A stretch of DNA of 64,000 nucleotides, taken from NCBI GenBank assembly GCA_015832175.1, contig WJXW01000009.1, positions 1,984,001 through 2,048,000 of the forward strand. The letters are read 5' to 3'. Positions 44,481 to 54,631 of this stretch are shown in pieces. Numbering within the stretch: the first letter of the stretch is position 1; every line of letters begins with the position of its first letter. Under the pieces are notes generated by a model. It saw nothing but the letters and a program-made list of their open reading frames with translations. It was not told where the DNA came from and made no database searches. This DNA is from Paraphaeosphaeria minitans. Lineage: Eukaryota; Ascomycota; Dothideomycetes; Pleosporales; Didymosphaeriaceae. The position numbers were made by a program, and so were the translations under genes.

Positions 44481-46192
44481 ATGGCTCCCCACGCAACCAC
44501 TCCCCCACCCATGCCTCATAGCACGCCAATCCATCCCATCACTGTTTTCGCTTCTTCAAGAGCAGTAGTCGCTGGAAGACTGACCGAGGCCACCATTGTG
44601 GTATCTAATGTCACCGGCAAAATCACATCCCTTTTCCATTCCGTTCTTCCACCGACAGACTGTAAGTTATCCCAACAGTGGCGATGTGCCATCGCAGCAG
44701 CACACTAACGAGGCCAACCATCTTAGTTCCCGAGGGCACCTCTTATACTGATTACTCACCGCACATCCTTCTTCCCGGTCTGGTAGATGCTCATGTACAT
44801 CTCAATGAGCCTGGCCGGACAGAATGGGAGGGCTTCTGGACCGGTACTCGTGCTGCGGCTTTTGGTGGTGTGACGACCGTCGTCGATATGCCTCTCAACG
44901 CTATTCCGCCTACGACTACGGTTGCAAATCTACACATCAAGATGGAAGCCGCCAAGGGCAAATGCTGGGTTGATGTCGGTTTCTACGGTGGAGTGATCCC
45001 AGGTAATGCTAGCGAGCTCCAGGGGCTTGTGAAAGAAGGTGTGCGAGGTTTCAAGGGTTTTTTGATTGATAGTGGTGTACGTTCTATATTCTCATCAAAC
45101 ATGAGTAAGACTGACAGATTGTAGGTCGATGAGTTCCCTGCTATCAAGCCCAACGACATCGAGCTGGCCCTCAAGGAACTCAAGGATTCCGCCACCACAC
45201 TCATGTTCCACGCCGAGATGATCCCTCCTATCACCGAATCAGTAGGCGACGATGTTCAGCGTGCGCACCCACCGATTGCTCCAAGCGGCCCCCTCACCCA
45301 CTACTCAACCTTCCTCGACTCCCGTCCCCCTTCTTTCGAAACCTACGCCATCGCAGAAATCCTCTCCCTAGCCCACCTAGCCCCGGAACTCCAACTCCAC
45401 ATCGTTCACCTCTCCGCCATTGAAGCCATTCCTATGCTCCGCGAAGCCCGCGCAAAGGGCATCAAAATTACCGCAGAGACTTGCTTTCACTATCTAACTC
45501 TCGCAGCCGAGAACATCCAAGCTGGCGACACGCGCCACAAGTGCTGCCCGCCCATCCGCGAACAATCCAACCAAGACGGTCTCTGGAACGAGCTCCTACA
45601 AGACCTCAGCGGCGGCGTCATCCAAACAGTCGTATCCGACCACTCGCCCTGCACACCCGACATCAAGCTTCTACCCGCTCACCTCGCACCGCCCAAGAAG
45701 TCAAGTACGCGCAAGCCAGGCCACGGAAAAGACTGCAACAGTTGCTCCTCCTCGGAAGGCGAGGAAGAGTTCGCCGAAGAGAAGGGCGACTTCTTCAGCG
45801 CCTGGGGCGGCATTTCCTCCGTCGGGCTCGGCCTGCCTATTCTCTGGACCGAGGGCACACGCCGCGATGCGAACTTCAGCGTTGAAGAGATTGTGCGCTG
45901 GTGCTGCCACAACACGGCCAAGCAGGTTGGCCTGGAGCACAGCAAAGGCGACCTGGGAGTCGGCTTTGACGCTGATATAGTGGTGTTTGACGAGACGGCC
46001 GAGTTCTGCGTGGAGCCGAGCACGATGCTGTTCCGGAACAAGGTCTCGCCGTACCAGGACAAGACGCTCAGGGGTGTTGTGAGGGAGACGTGGTTGAGGG
46101 GTGAGCGTGTGTTTTCCAGAGCAGAGGGTTTCGTGGAGAAGGCTGGGCCTAAGGGGAAGCTGTTGCTGGAGCCGAGGAAGGCGGTGCAGTGA
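44481..46192 (+). CDS. Allantoinase (purine catabolism)
   Basis: Exons 44481-44661, 44727-45076 and 45125-46192 give 532 aa. It belongs to the cyclic amidohydrolase superfamily. The first metal-binding motif is [20 protein letters not shown], where the Pro-Gly-Arg after Glu is typical of allantoinase. The carbamylated-Lys position is in GFKGFLID. Later His ligands lie in FHAEM, IVHLSA and ETCFHYL, with the last Asp in VSDHSPC. The enzyme hydrolyses allantoin to allantoate in the use of purines as nitrogen source, in the cytosol. An extra loop of about 40 residues ([16 protein letters not shown], then acidic [11 protein letters not shown]) interrupts the segment between VSDHSPC and FSAWGGISS. 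No other purine-degradation gene is nearby. Confidence 0.95.
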
Positions 46193-47701
46193 GCATCTGA
46201 TACGACGGAAGGGTTACGACGGTGCCTTCGTTGAGATTTTCGGGTTCGCTGACCGCGTTGGTCTCGGCATGGTTCGGCGTTATAGCTTGCATATGTTACC
46301 ATCTCGGCGTTTGGCGCGCTGGCGTTGTAGAAGGGATTCCGACATCGGTGCCATAATGATAGACTTCATATCTCGCAGCAGACATTGCGACTTCAATATA
46401 GACATAAATCCAGTCTTCATTTTCCTTCTACGAAGCTCGCTGGTTCAGTCGGGCGCTACCTACGGATCAGGGGCTGAGTGGCGCATGCCGAGTTCATGTT
46501 CGACGATGTAAGTCCACGCGTCCACATGGACGGTATATCACGGTCACCGGGTAAAAGACGCGTCGCACGCCCGGCACCGGTGAGCAGGTCCGAAAACACA
46601 TCGCAGGGGGCTGCGTAGGGACCGATTGTGTTGCCCGCGTTGATAGCTGCCCATCACGCAGACGACGGTGGCGTTGTGGCTAGGCACAATCATGTACTGA
46701 CAGTATCATCATGCTGCTGATATTCAATGTGAGCATTTCTACCTGCCAGGGTAGATGTTGAGAAGGAGAAAACGCGCCTCCGTGCCTGAGAATGGGGTAC
46801 TTGATCTCGGCGTGGTGTCGCTTGCCATGTTCATAACTGTAGGGAATGCCTACGAGGTGCTGGCGCATTGGAGGAATATGTATCGTGATTTGGCATTGCA
46901 GACTACTTGGGTTCTCCAGAATGGCTTGGAAACTTTGTTGAAGAGTCAGATGTGTGTAGTTCGAGGATTACTGGACTGTGGTTCCGTGCCTATGGTATGT
47001 ATCGTGTACAGCAAGTGGTGCTTGTAAGACATCGAATTCGAAATTGTGAAGGCAAACCACGGTGGAATGCCCTACCCCGTCATTGTGTCATTCAAATCTT
47101 TGCGGATGGTGGGATGGGTATCAGTCTTCGGGATCCGTAGGCATGATGTGTTGTCGTCGTGCAACCTCGTGCGCACCAATATCAATACACACAACGTAAC
47201 GTGGTTTGCAGTTCGTACCGCAACGATAGTATTGGGTCATCCCAGGATATAGCCGGTACCACTGGCTGCCGTTGCAAGAGTACATGCACTTGTACCTCAT
47301 CATATGTCGGGTGGAGTCAGCTAGGTACGCCCGCACTTGGCCATGCTCCCTCGATCCCGCAACGCAAACGCGCGGATCGAAACAGCACAAAGCTCTCACC
47401 TAGGTACCTACCCGACCTCACCATCACCCTGTGCCCAACGTCGCAGCCCATGCCGAGAACAAACCGGTAAATCGCACCCAGGGGCCAGCAGCGCCCCCAT
47501 CGGCTCGTACAACACCGCCAGGCCACACCCAGCGGAACACAACGCACGAGTACCACCACGCCGCCACGCCATCGCATCACAACGTTCCGTGTAGCCCTCC
47601 CGCATTGTCCCCCAGGATCCACCCTCCGCCCACGCGCCCGACCCATCTTTCTGACGTCCCTTCCCCACAACCTCCTGCACCATCATCACCACCCGCTCGC
47701 C
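46193..47701. other. 1.5-kb intergenic region
   Basis: 3' flank of the allantoinase gene and C-rich leader of the next small gene, with TAGGTACCTACC at about 47401. No gene I can support. Confidence 0.5.
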
Positions 47702-48122
47702 ATGGCGTTCGTCGCTCATCACCCCTGGGCCCCAGCTACATTTTCCGTCGCATACGCCCTGGGCATCGCCGTGGCCAGCTTCGGCCTCGTAGCGGGCACA
47801 TTCACGCTGCTCTTCGTCCTGCGCGTGCGCGGGCGCAAGGCGCGCAAGGTATGCATGTCTGCCTCTAGGTACAGCGGGTCTTCAGCGATGGGTGCTGAGC
47901 GGCGCAGAGTTTCGAAGTCAAGAGGCGGATTTCGGCGCCGCTTTCGGCGCGGCCGAGGGCCGAGGGGTACGAGCTTGAGGAAGGTGAGTTGGGGCCGCGG
48001 AGGGGGGCGTCCGTCGGTGTGCGGGTGCTGACGTGCTTGCGGTGTCAGGGAAGGGAGGGGGTTTTGCGAATCGAGGGGTGCAGACGGGCTTGTGGGGGGA
48101 TGCTCCTGAGTTGAGGGGGTAG
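47702..48122 (+). CDS. Small single-pass membrane protein, 98 aa, three exons
   Basis: Hand-spliced model: 47702-47848, 47908-47983 and 48049-48122. Introns are 59 nt (GTATGC...GCGCAG) and 65 nt (GTGAGT ... CTGAC branch ... TGTCAG), and all phases agree. The protein starts MAFVAHHPWAPATFSVAYAL and has one long hydrophobic helix (residues about 14-41). A basic stop-transfer patch (RVRGRKARK) follows, then a soluble tail with SFEVKRRISAPLSARPRAEG and ends VQTGLWGDAPELRG. Topology suggests an N-out, C-in or organelle-membrane microprotein. No family recognised. Unspliced reading would instead give a low-quality Arg/Gly-rich tail, which supports the introns. Confidence 0.62.
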
Positions 48123-50769
48123 ACGGGGTCTGTTTTGCGTCTGGGCGTTGGAGAAGGTTTTTCGATTGTGGAGATGGAGGGCTGTAGGTATGTGTTTTTG
48201 TAGTAGGGTTCTTTTGCGCTCTTCGCGTGTAGCTAGTTTCTGCGCGGCCCATGTTGGGATAGGAAGGCACTGTAGATGTCTGGTAATAGTGTATTGGTTA
48301 GATAACCGTTTCGAGCTTGTTTAACCCAAGATGTACCACGAGACTTTTAGTTGGTTTCTCTCTCACTGTGGTCGGGTGATCTTTGGAATCCATTCGTCGT
48401 TCGAGATGGATCTAGGGACTTGAAGCTACCCGATTCTGGAGGAGTACGAAATTAGAACGGAAGGATCATATTTCTGAGAAACTGATGCGTCATTTTGTTG
48501 GATTAGTATCTTCCTTTCCCACCATCTCTTCACTGTTAGAACAATCGAATTTGCCCACATGTTCAAGGAACATCTTCACCGACGCAAGTGCCACGTTTCG
48601 TTCCCATACCGTGTTAAGCATACCAAAGTTATATCCACTGCCTATATCATCGAATCATCGTACCCAAGTACAAACTCGCGAGTGCTTCGCTAGGTGCGAG
48701 ACCAAGTGCCTTTCCCGAACGCACAGTTGCGATGGCCACGAGACCGTATCTTTGATCCACGAATGACTTCTGTTCCACGTCATAGAAAGACCAGAGCCAT
48801 TGCATCCGAAGACAAGGCCTCGCTCTCGCCGTAGGTATCTCAGTCAGCCGGCCCTGATACATTAAGAAAACACTGACACCACTGACACCACGCGGGTTGA
48901 CGTACCTATACGATACCTGGTCAGGCCCGTTCCCTTCACACGACCTCCGCACGCAACTATTTTCGCACCAAGAATACATTGGCGGAATGCGAAAATGTTT
49001 CTTACCTTCGATGTAGGTTCGATAAGCAGAGCCTAGTCTCAAAACGGGAACCAGGGTGAAGCGATGAGGATTTGTAACAAGCATGGTAGGTGGACAACGT
49101 GAATTGTGTTGAGAAGGTACCTACTTCTGGTGCAACCGGTAGGTGCTTTTGGGTCGGAGTGGGTACCTAAGTGCTACCTTAGCGTACTGTCGATATACGT
49201 CACCCACTAGGTAGTAGTTTAGACAATCCATCACTCGTACACTCAACTCTACTCTCAACAAATCGGAGCAGTGCCCCTCGCTTCACCCTTACTTCCTACA
49301 GTACCTAACCCACTGTGAGGATGCGGAGTTCCGCTCGAGCCAGGGCCGTTAGGCTATCGCCCCAACGGCGCCCCACCCGCCCACTTCACAGCACCTTCCT
49401 GGGAGTTTTACCCCGAGGGGGGCGGTTACGGGAGATCACGTGAAAACGGCCCCCATTTTCTGCTTGGGGGTGTACCTACGAGCGCTGTGGCCGCGGCGAT
49501 GGGCCAGGGGCTTACCTACCTACGGTACCGTACGGTCGCTTAGCCGCCAATGAAACATGTCCTTGGGAGAACATTCGGTCACGACCACAGTAAGCTGGCC
49601 TGGGTAGGTACACGTAGAGCTACACGTGTACCTACCTGCGCCACAACTTCTACACATCTTACATTCAAAGCCACATATACCTACGGCATCTCCGTGGAAG
49701 TGTACCCTGCTTCTGCGCTCTCCACCTACCTTGCCCTCTCGCTCTGCCAGTGCCTACATTACGACGGACGAGCAAAAAGTCCATGGACCCCTACCCAGGT
49801 ATGCATAGACGCAATGCCCACCCTACCTACCGGTACCCCAAACGGCTCCCAAGCGTGCATACGTCCGTATCTCGCCCATACCGCATCTAAATCTAAGCCA
49901 AACCGTACCGTAGCGCCCGCCCGGGCCCTCGCACCAGTGCTCCGCCGGGCGTCCCCCCGTCCTCGGACCCGCACCATCTTCGTGACGACTGCGCCCTCCC
50001 CGCGGCGACCCGGTTGATAGACGTAGGTACCGTACCGGAGGTAGGTACATTAGAGCCATGTCTGGTCCGTCGGAGCAGGGCACCGCCTGTGCCGGGAGCG
50101 CCCTGGCTGCGCCCAACTCCCGACGAAGATGTCGAAGGATTCCGGTCCAAGAGGCGTCTGCGGACCCTGGGACGGACGTGTAAAAACGGCCCTGGGCGGA
50201 CGTGCGTGTAGGGGGAGTGGCAGCTCGGCTTGCCGTTCGAGGAAGCCCGCGGACTCTATGCTGGGCTCGGCAGCGTGGATGCGTATGCGACGGGCGCGTG
50301 AACGAGGCTGATTTTGAGTGTGCCTTGGCGGTTGTGCTTCTGCAGATGTTGTGTTATGCTACCACCGAGACCTGTCTAATTGGCTGACTTTCCCGAATCC
50401 CCCCATGTATTCTGCCTCAAGAGCCATGGACGATGCATCGGTGCTGGGGTAGATCTCATTGGTTAACTCGTTGGTCTACATGGAAGTTTTGGAATCCTTC
50501 CTACCCTGAGAGGCCAAGGTAGATATGTCCGACGACTCAGAACGAGTTATCCGATCAGAGAGTATATACTCCGAACGGGTCTCGAGTCTCTTAAGGAGTA
50601 CGGCCCATCCATTCCAGCCAAAAAAGAATCCCTTCACCTGGAGGCATGGCCAACGAGAAACCCAACCCCCGACTCCCAGAGCCGCTATGGCACGCCCTCG
50701 CCAAGCTGAGCCGTGAGCAGACCCAAGATTTATCGCCACGTGGATCGACCCAACGCAAACACCCACTGA
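48123..50769. other. 2.6-kb intergenic region with motif island
   Basis: No convincing gene. From about 49.1 to 50.1 kb the sequence is crowded with GTACCTACC/GGTAGGTAC-type motifs. A possible tiny exon (ATG 50646, residues MANEKPNPRLPEPLWHALAK, then a GTGAGC donor) precedes the decayed hydrolase, and its frame does not continue into it. Confidence 0.45.
49603..49636. repeat. 34-nt near-perfect inverted repeat
   Basis: Left arm GGTAGGTACACGTAG and right arm CTACACGTGTACCTACC are reverse complements apart from two extra bases in the right arm, separated by AG. It could form a hairpin or bind a dimeric factor. It is the strongest palindrome in the motif island. Confidence 0.75.
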
Positions 50770-51824
50770 CGCACCCCCCCCAGACATAGTCTCCCGCGAG
50801 AACACCGAGCCCCCTCTCCTCCACCACCGGTGCTACCGCAGCCCCCACTCCACCATAGACCCCGCCCTCCGCAGTCCAAACCGCGGCAATCCCTCCCAAA
50901 CCCATGCGCTCTCCAGCTCCCCCGTAGCAAACCAGCCTTCCTCCTCCTCCACGGCGCCTGGCACATGCCCACCTGCTGGTCCCGCCTCGCGCCCCTGCTC
51001 CGCGCCCACGGCTATCCCGTACTCACCCCGCACCTCCCCTCCTCGGGCGCGAATCCCCCGCTGCACAACTGGAACCCGGACACGCCGTGATACGGGACAG
51101 CGTGACGCGGCTGGCGCGCGACGAGGGGCGGGACGTCGTGGTGGTGATGCACGCGCACGCCGGGCTCGCGGGGAGCGCGGGGCTCTCGGGGCTGGAGAAG
51201 CGGAGTGCCAGCGAGAGAGGGTGGAAGGGGGGTGTCGTGAGGCTGGTGTACGTGTGCGCGTTTATGTTTGGGGAGGGGTGGACACAGGTCCCGCCGGGGA
51301 CGGGGGGTGGGTTGGTGAGTTCTCTTCTCTTGCGGCCCCCTCTCTTGGCTCTCTCTACGGAGGAGGGGAGGCCGTGCGTCTCTTGCGAACCGAATCGGAT
51401 TGAATTGAATTGAATGAGCTGACAACGGTCTGCCTGTGCGTAGGACCCGGATGTCACCGTCGACCTCGCCCGCGGCATCTACTACGTGCACCCCTCGCAC
51501 GTCAAGGCCATGATGTACCAGGACGTCCCGGACGCCGAGGTCGCGGCCATTGCAGCGCAGCTCGTGCCGCAGAGTCTTGCGGGGAACTGGTGCACGAGCT
51601 TGTTTGCGGCGTGGCGCTGGATTCCGAGCACCTATGTCATAACGCTGGGCGACCAGGAGGCGACGGTTGCGGCCGAGGAGTGGATTGTCAAGAGCGCGGC
51701 GGAGAGCGGACGGTGCGCGGTTGATCGCGTGGTTAGGCGGGAGGTGGGACATTGCCCGCATTGGAGCCAGGCCGAGTGGATGGCGGGGTTGTTGGTGGAG
51801 GAGGCGGAGAGGAGCGCGCGGTAG
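50770..51824 (+). pseudogene. Decayed alpha/beta-hydrolase
   Basis: The N-terminal hydrolase block KPAFLLLHGAWHMPTCWSRL is followed by YPVLTPHLPSSGA in one frame, which stops at 51088-51090. The next block (VIRDSVTRLARDEGRDVVVV) continues in another frame from 51087, so about one base is missing between NWNPDT and VIRD. The nucleophile elbow reads MHAHAG where active relatives have Ser in the middle (H-S-Y-x-G), so the catalytic Ser is Ala. No in-frame ATG lies upstream of the first block (the frame is open only back to 50770). An intact intron (51315-51443) leads to DPDVTVDLARGIYYVHPSHV and a C-terminal catalytic-type His in GHCPHWSQAEW. The region is very GC-rich. Homologues act on small esters or amides. 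Confidence 0.75.
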
Positions 51825-52617
51825 GGAAAGGGTCGGGGTACAGAAGGGATTGGAAAGTCGTCCGGAGTGATGGAGACAGATACTCCACCTGTTTCTGCAT
51901 GGGCTTTGACATTATGAAAATGGACTACGGAAGATACCCAGTCATGTCTAAACATCCTATTTGTTAGTCTGGGTTGATGGTGCATATGATGCATGGCAAG
52001 CGGTTGACTCTTCAAAGACCGCGCGACGTGGAAGCAGAGCTGTACCTACGTAGTGGCAGGAGATTCACGGCAAAGCTTTTTGCTGCTGACTATGACCTAC
52101 TCTGTGGGCACATGACCTAGGTGAGTAATTGTACAAAACGATTTGGACGGTAACGGTCTTGAGTAGGGCTGCGAGAGGCCATATACTCAAGGAAGCACTC
52201 ATTTTGAACCCTGTCTCAGATACAAAGACAGAGAGTAGGGCTAGCAACGCGATTTGTATTAATATGTGTATCCGTACTATGAGCGGCAGAGTAAACTTAC
52301 AATCACTGATCAAAATAAATTCCACCTCTGCAGACGTATATGTTAGATAGCACGAGCGACAGCATAGTACACCAAAGTACTGTCGTTCGTGCTCTAGGAC
52401 TCCTAACGCTGATGAAGCAGGATTTCGGTAAGGGTTTCTCTCTCGACGAAGCCATGGTGACTCGTCTGACTGCCACGCCATCTCGAATAGTACACATGAT
52501 TATTTGTTGGAACATTTCTCGAGTGAGCCTCGCGTGCTCTCGACCGCTAAGCGAGACGGGTGCATAGGCCAAGGGCATGCATCTTGACGTCCCCGACTGT
52601 GGCGTCCGCGCGGCCTT
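51825..52617. other. Convergent intergenic region, 793 bp
   Basis: 3' flanks of the decayed hydrolase (+) and PRP3 (-). AT-richer than the flanks. No gene seen. Confidence 0.5.
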
Positions 52618-54192
52618 CTACTCGGGGCCCTTGGCTAGCGCTAGGGCCCACATACTGTCAATCTTGCTCCTCCCGAGGACTTGTCGGGCTTCACCATCTG
52701 TCTCGCACATCTTCGAACCCCACTTGCGAAAGCCGTGCTGTTTGAGCTCGCCCTCAAAGACAAGAACACAGGTATTGTGGGAGTGGTCCTTTAATTCTCC
52801 GTTCTCGTCCATGGAACGCATCCACTTGGGTTCCCGAGCTTGCTTTTCGGCCTGGATCTCAGTAGGTCGGGCATTCTCATCCCACTTGACACGATTCAGC
52901 ATGAGCTTTTTGTACTTGTTGACGGAATGAATGCCGCCCTCGACAATGACCAGACACATCTTCGGATTGAATATAGTGATTCCGGTGAGAGCTAGCTGTT
53001 TTGCGTTTTGGTCGACCTGGTAGCGGTGCTTTCCATAAGCCAAGGTGTTGATCTTGAAAACGCACATGTAGAGACCCTTCTGGGCGTCCTTTTGCTGGTT
53101 GGCCTCAATCTTAGCAAGTCGCTGCTCCTTGGTAAGTTTTCGCTCTTCGTTGGACTTGACGTGGTCGTCATGACGTTGTGCAATCTGTGATTCGACTAGC
53201 ATCTCCACCGCGGTCGGATCGGCAATGGCTTGCTCTCCCATGACGCGCATCATGTTTCCGCGCTTCACCTTTGGAGGAGGCGGGGGCTCCAGACCAAGAC
53301 GAATTTTGGCCTGATGTTCTTTGAGGTCCTCGGCACGGCGCATCCTGCGTAGCTTGGCCTGCTCTTTGGGTGTGAGGTACATGGGTTTCGTCTCGATGAG
53401 GCGCTTGTCCTGCGGAGCTTTGACCAAGGCGGGATGTTGAATATATATGGTGATGATGGAGTCGTCACCGTCTATCTTGACCTTGGACTCGTCTTGCACA
53501 CAGTCGTATGTCTTCTCATCAAGCAGACCTTCGTCCCACCACTCGACGTCCGGCGGCGGCTGCACCAAGAAGCCACGCTCGCTGTTCTCATCCAGACCAG
53601 CGCGGCGCGCTTGCAGAGCAAGTGCTTTCTTGATCTCTTCTAAGCGGGTTTGCGCACGCAGCTTGGAGGCCTGCTCGAGATACTTGCCCCGCGAGTTGAA
53701 CAGGAGACCGCGCGAGACGCGAGCCTTGGCACCAGGGACGGGCTTTGGATCGTAGTAAGGATTCTTCTTGTCCTCATCGGAGGGCTGCGCGGGTGGTTTG
53801 GACTTGGTCTCGGCCGGCCTGCGGATGTCCAATGCGACTGTTGCATGCGGTCTATCGGCAGCGGCAGCAGCAGCGGCAGCGGCGCTCGCCTCAATTTTGG
53901 AATCGATCTTCTTGCTGGCAAGCAGAGCAGCGGTCCGCGCCTTCATGGCCTCTAGCTTGGACATGGAACTAGAAGTCGAGGGTGCAGGTGCCGGCGCCGG
54001 TGTCGGCGCTGGCGAAGGCGATGGGGCGGGTGATGGGCCATTGCTCTGTGATTTCCTCGCCGCGATCCTGGCTCTGATCTCGGCAGCCTTTGCGGCGGCA
54101 GCAGCTTTCGCAGCAGCAATAGGGTCGACGGCGGGCTTTGCGCGCTTAACTGCATCGCCGTGGTCGCCGGGGTACGGCCGTTTGTCGGGCAT
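52618..54192 (-). CDS. PRP3: U4/U6 small nuclear ribonucleoprotein PRP3
   Basis: Intronless, 524 aa. The N-terminus is Ala/Pro-rich with basic helices (AAKAAEIRARIAARKSQ). The central PRP3 domain covers about residues 150-370. It includes NPYYDPKPVPGAKARVSRGL, ERGFLVQPPPDVEWWDEGL, IYIQHPALVKAPQD and YLTPKEQAKLRRMRRAEDLK. The C-terminal DUF1115 ferredoxin-like domain starts near KGLYMCVFKINTLAYGKHRY and ends with TCVLVFEGELKQHGFRKWGS. The protein binds the U4/U6 duplex in the spliceosomal tri-snRNP in the nucleus. The ATG at 54192 is followed by PDKRPYPGD. It shares a 439-bp divergent promoter with the RNA polymerase I subunit gene. Confidence 0.97.
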   Translation of the reverse strand: MPDKRPYPGDHGDAVKRAKPAVDPIAAAKAAAAAKAAEIRARIAARKSQSNGPSPAPSPSPAPTPAPAPAPSTSSSMSKLEAMKARTAALLASKKIDSKIEASAAAAAAAAADRPHATVALDIRRPAETKSKPPAQPSDEDKKNPYYDPKPVPGAKARVSRGLLFNSRGKYLEQASKLRAQTRLEEIKKALALQARRAGLDENSERGFLVQPPPDVEWWDEGLLDEKTYDCVQDESKVKIDGDDSIITIYIQHPALVKAPQDKRLIETKPMYLTPKEQAKLRRMRRAEDLKEHQAKIRLGLEPPPPPKVKRGNMMRVMGEQAIADPTAVEMLVESQIAQRHDDHVKSNEERKLTKEQRLAKIEANQQKDAQKGLYMCVFKINTLAYGKHRYQVDQNAKQLALTGITIFNPKMCLVIVEGGIHSVNKYKKLMLNRVKWDENARPTEIQAEKQAREPKWMRSMDENGELKDHSHNTCVLVFEGELKQHGFRKWGSKMCETDGEARQVLGRSKIDSMWALALAKGPE

Positions 54193-54631
54193 GGTGGAGG
54201 TGGAGGTGGAGGTGGAGGTCGGCGAGAGTGGGAGCGGTCGAAGGGGCAGTCGTGTGGGGGTCGAGGAAGGAGCAGTCGCGTTGGGTATCGCGGAGGGAGC
54301 GAGTGGTCGACGGGTCGACGGGTCTGAATGGCGCCCAGAAATCTTCGCTATGCACGGCGGTAGGGGCAGGGGGCGGAAGGAGCGTCGATGGCGAAGGCCC
54401 CGTTGCGGTGGTGAGATGCAGCAGTGGTGGGTAGAGCCCGGGCGCGGGTGGGTGAATTGTTCAGACGTGACGCGCGATGGGGCCGCTAGCGTCGGCAGAT
54501 TTTCGGTTCAAACTTTCGAATCTCGAAAAATTGTCCGCGCTGCCTTGGAGCTCCCATCCCAGCCGATCGCATTGCGCTGTAACTTGTCAACAGACACGGG
54601 ACGCGGGTGCAGCGCGCGCCAATACCAAATC
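54193..54631. other. Divergent promoter, 439 bp, with GGTGGA repeat
   Basis: Between PRP3 (-) and the RNA polymerase I subunit gene (+). About four GGTGGA hexamers occupy 54193-54216, just upstream of the PRP3 start codon and therefore probably in its leader. Confidence 0.6.

Noticed and set aside
49759..50311. Several 60-100 codon Arg/Gly/Pro-rich frames on both strands
   Set aside because: All are GC-rich overlapping frames without start context, introns or conserved motifs.
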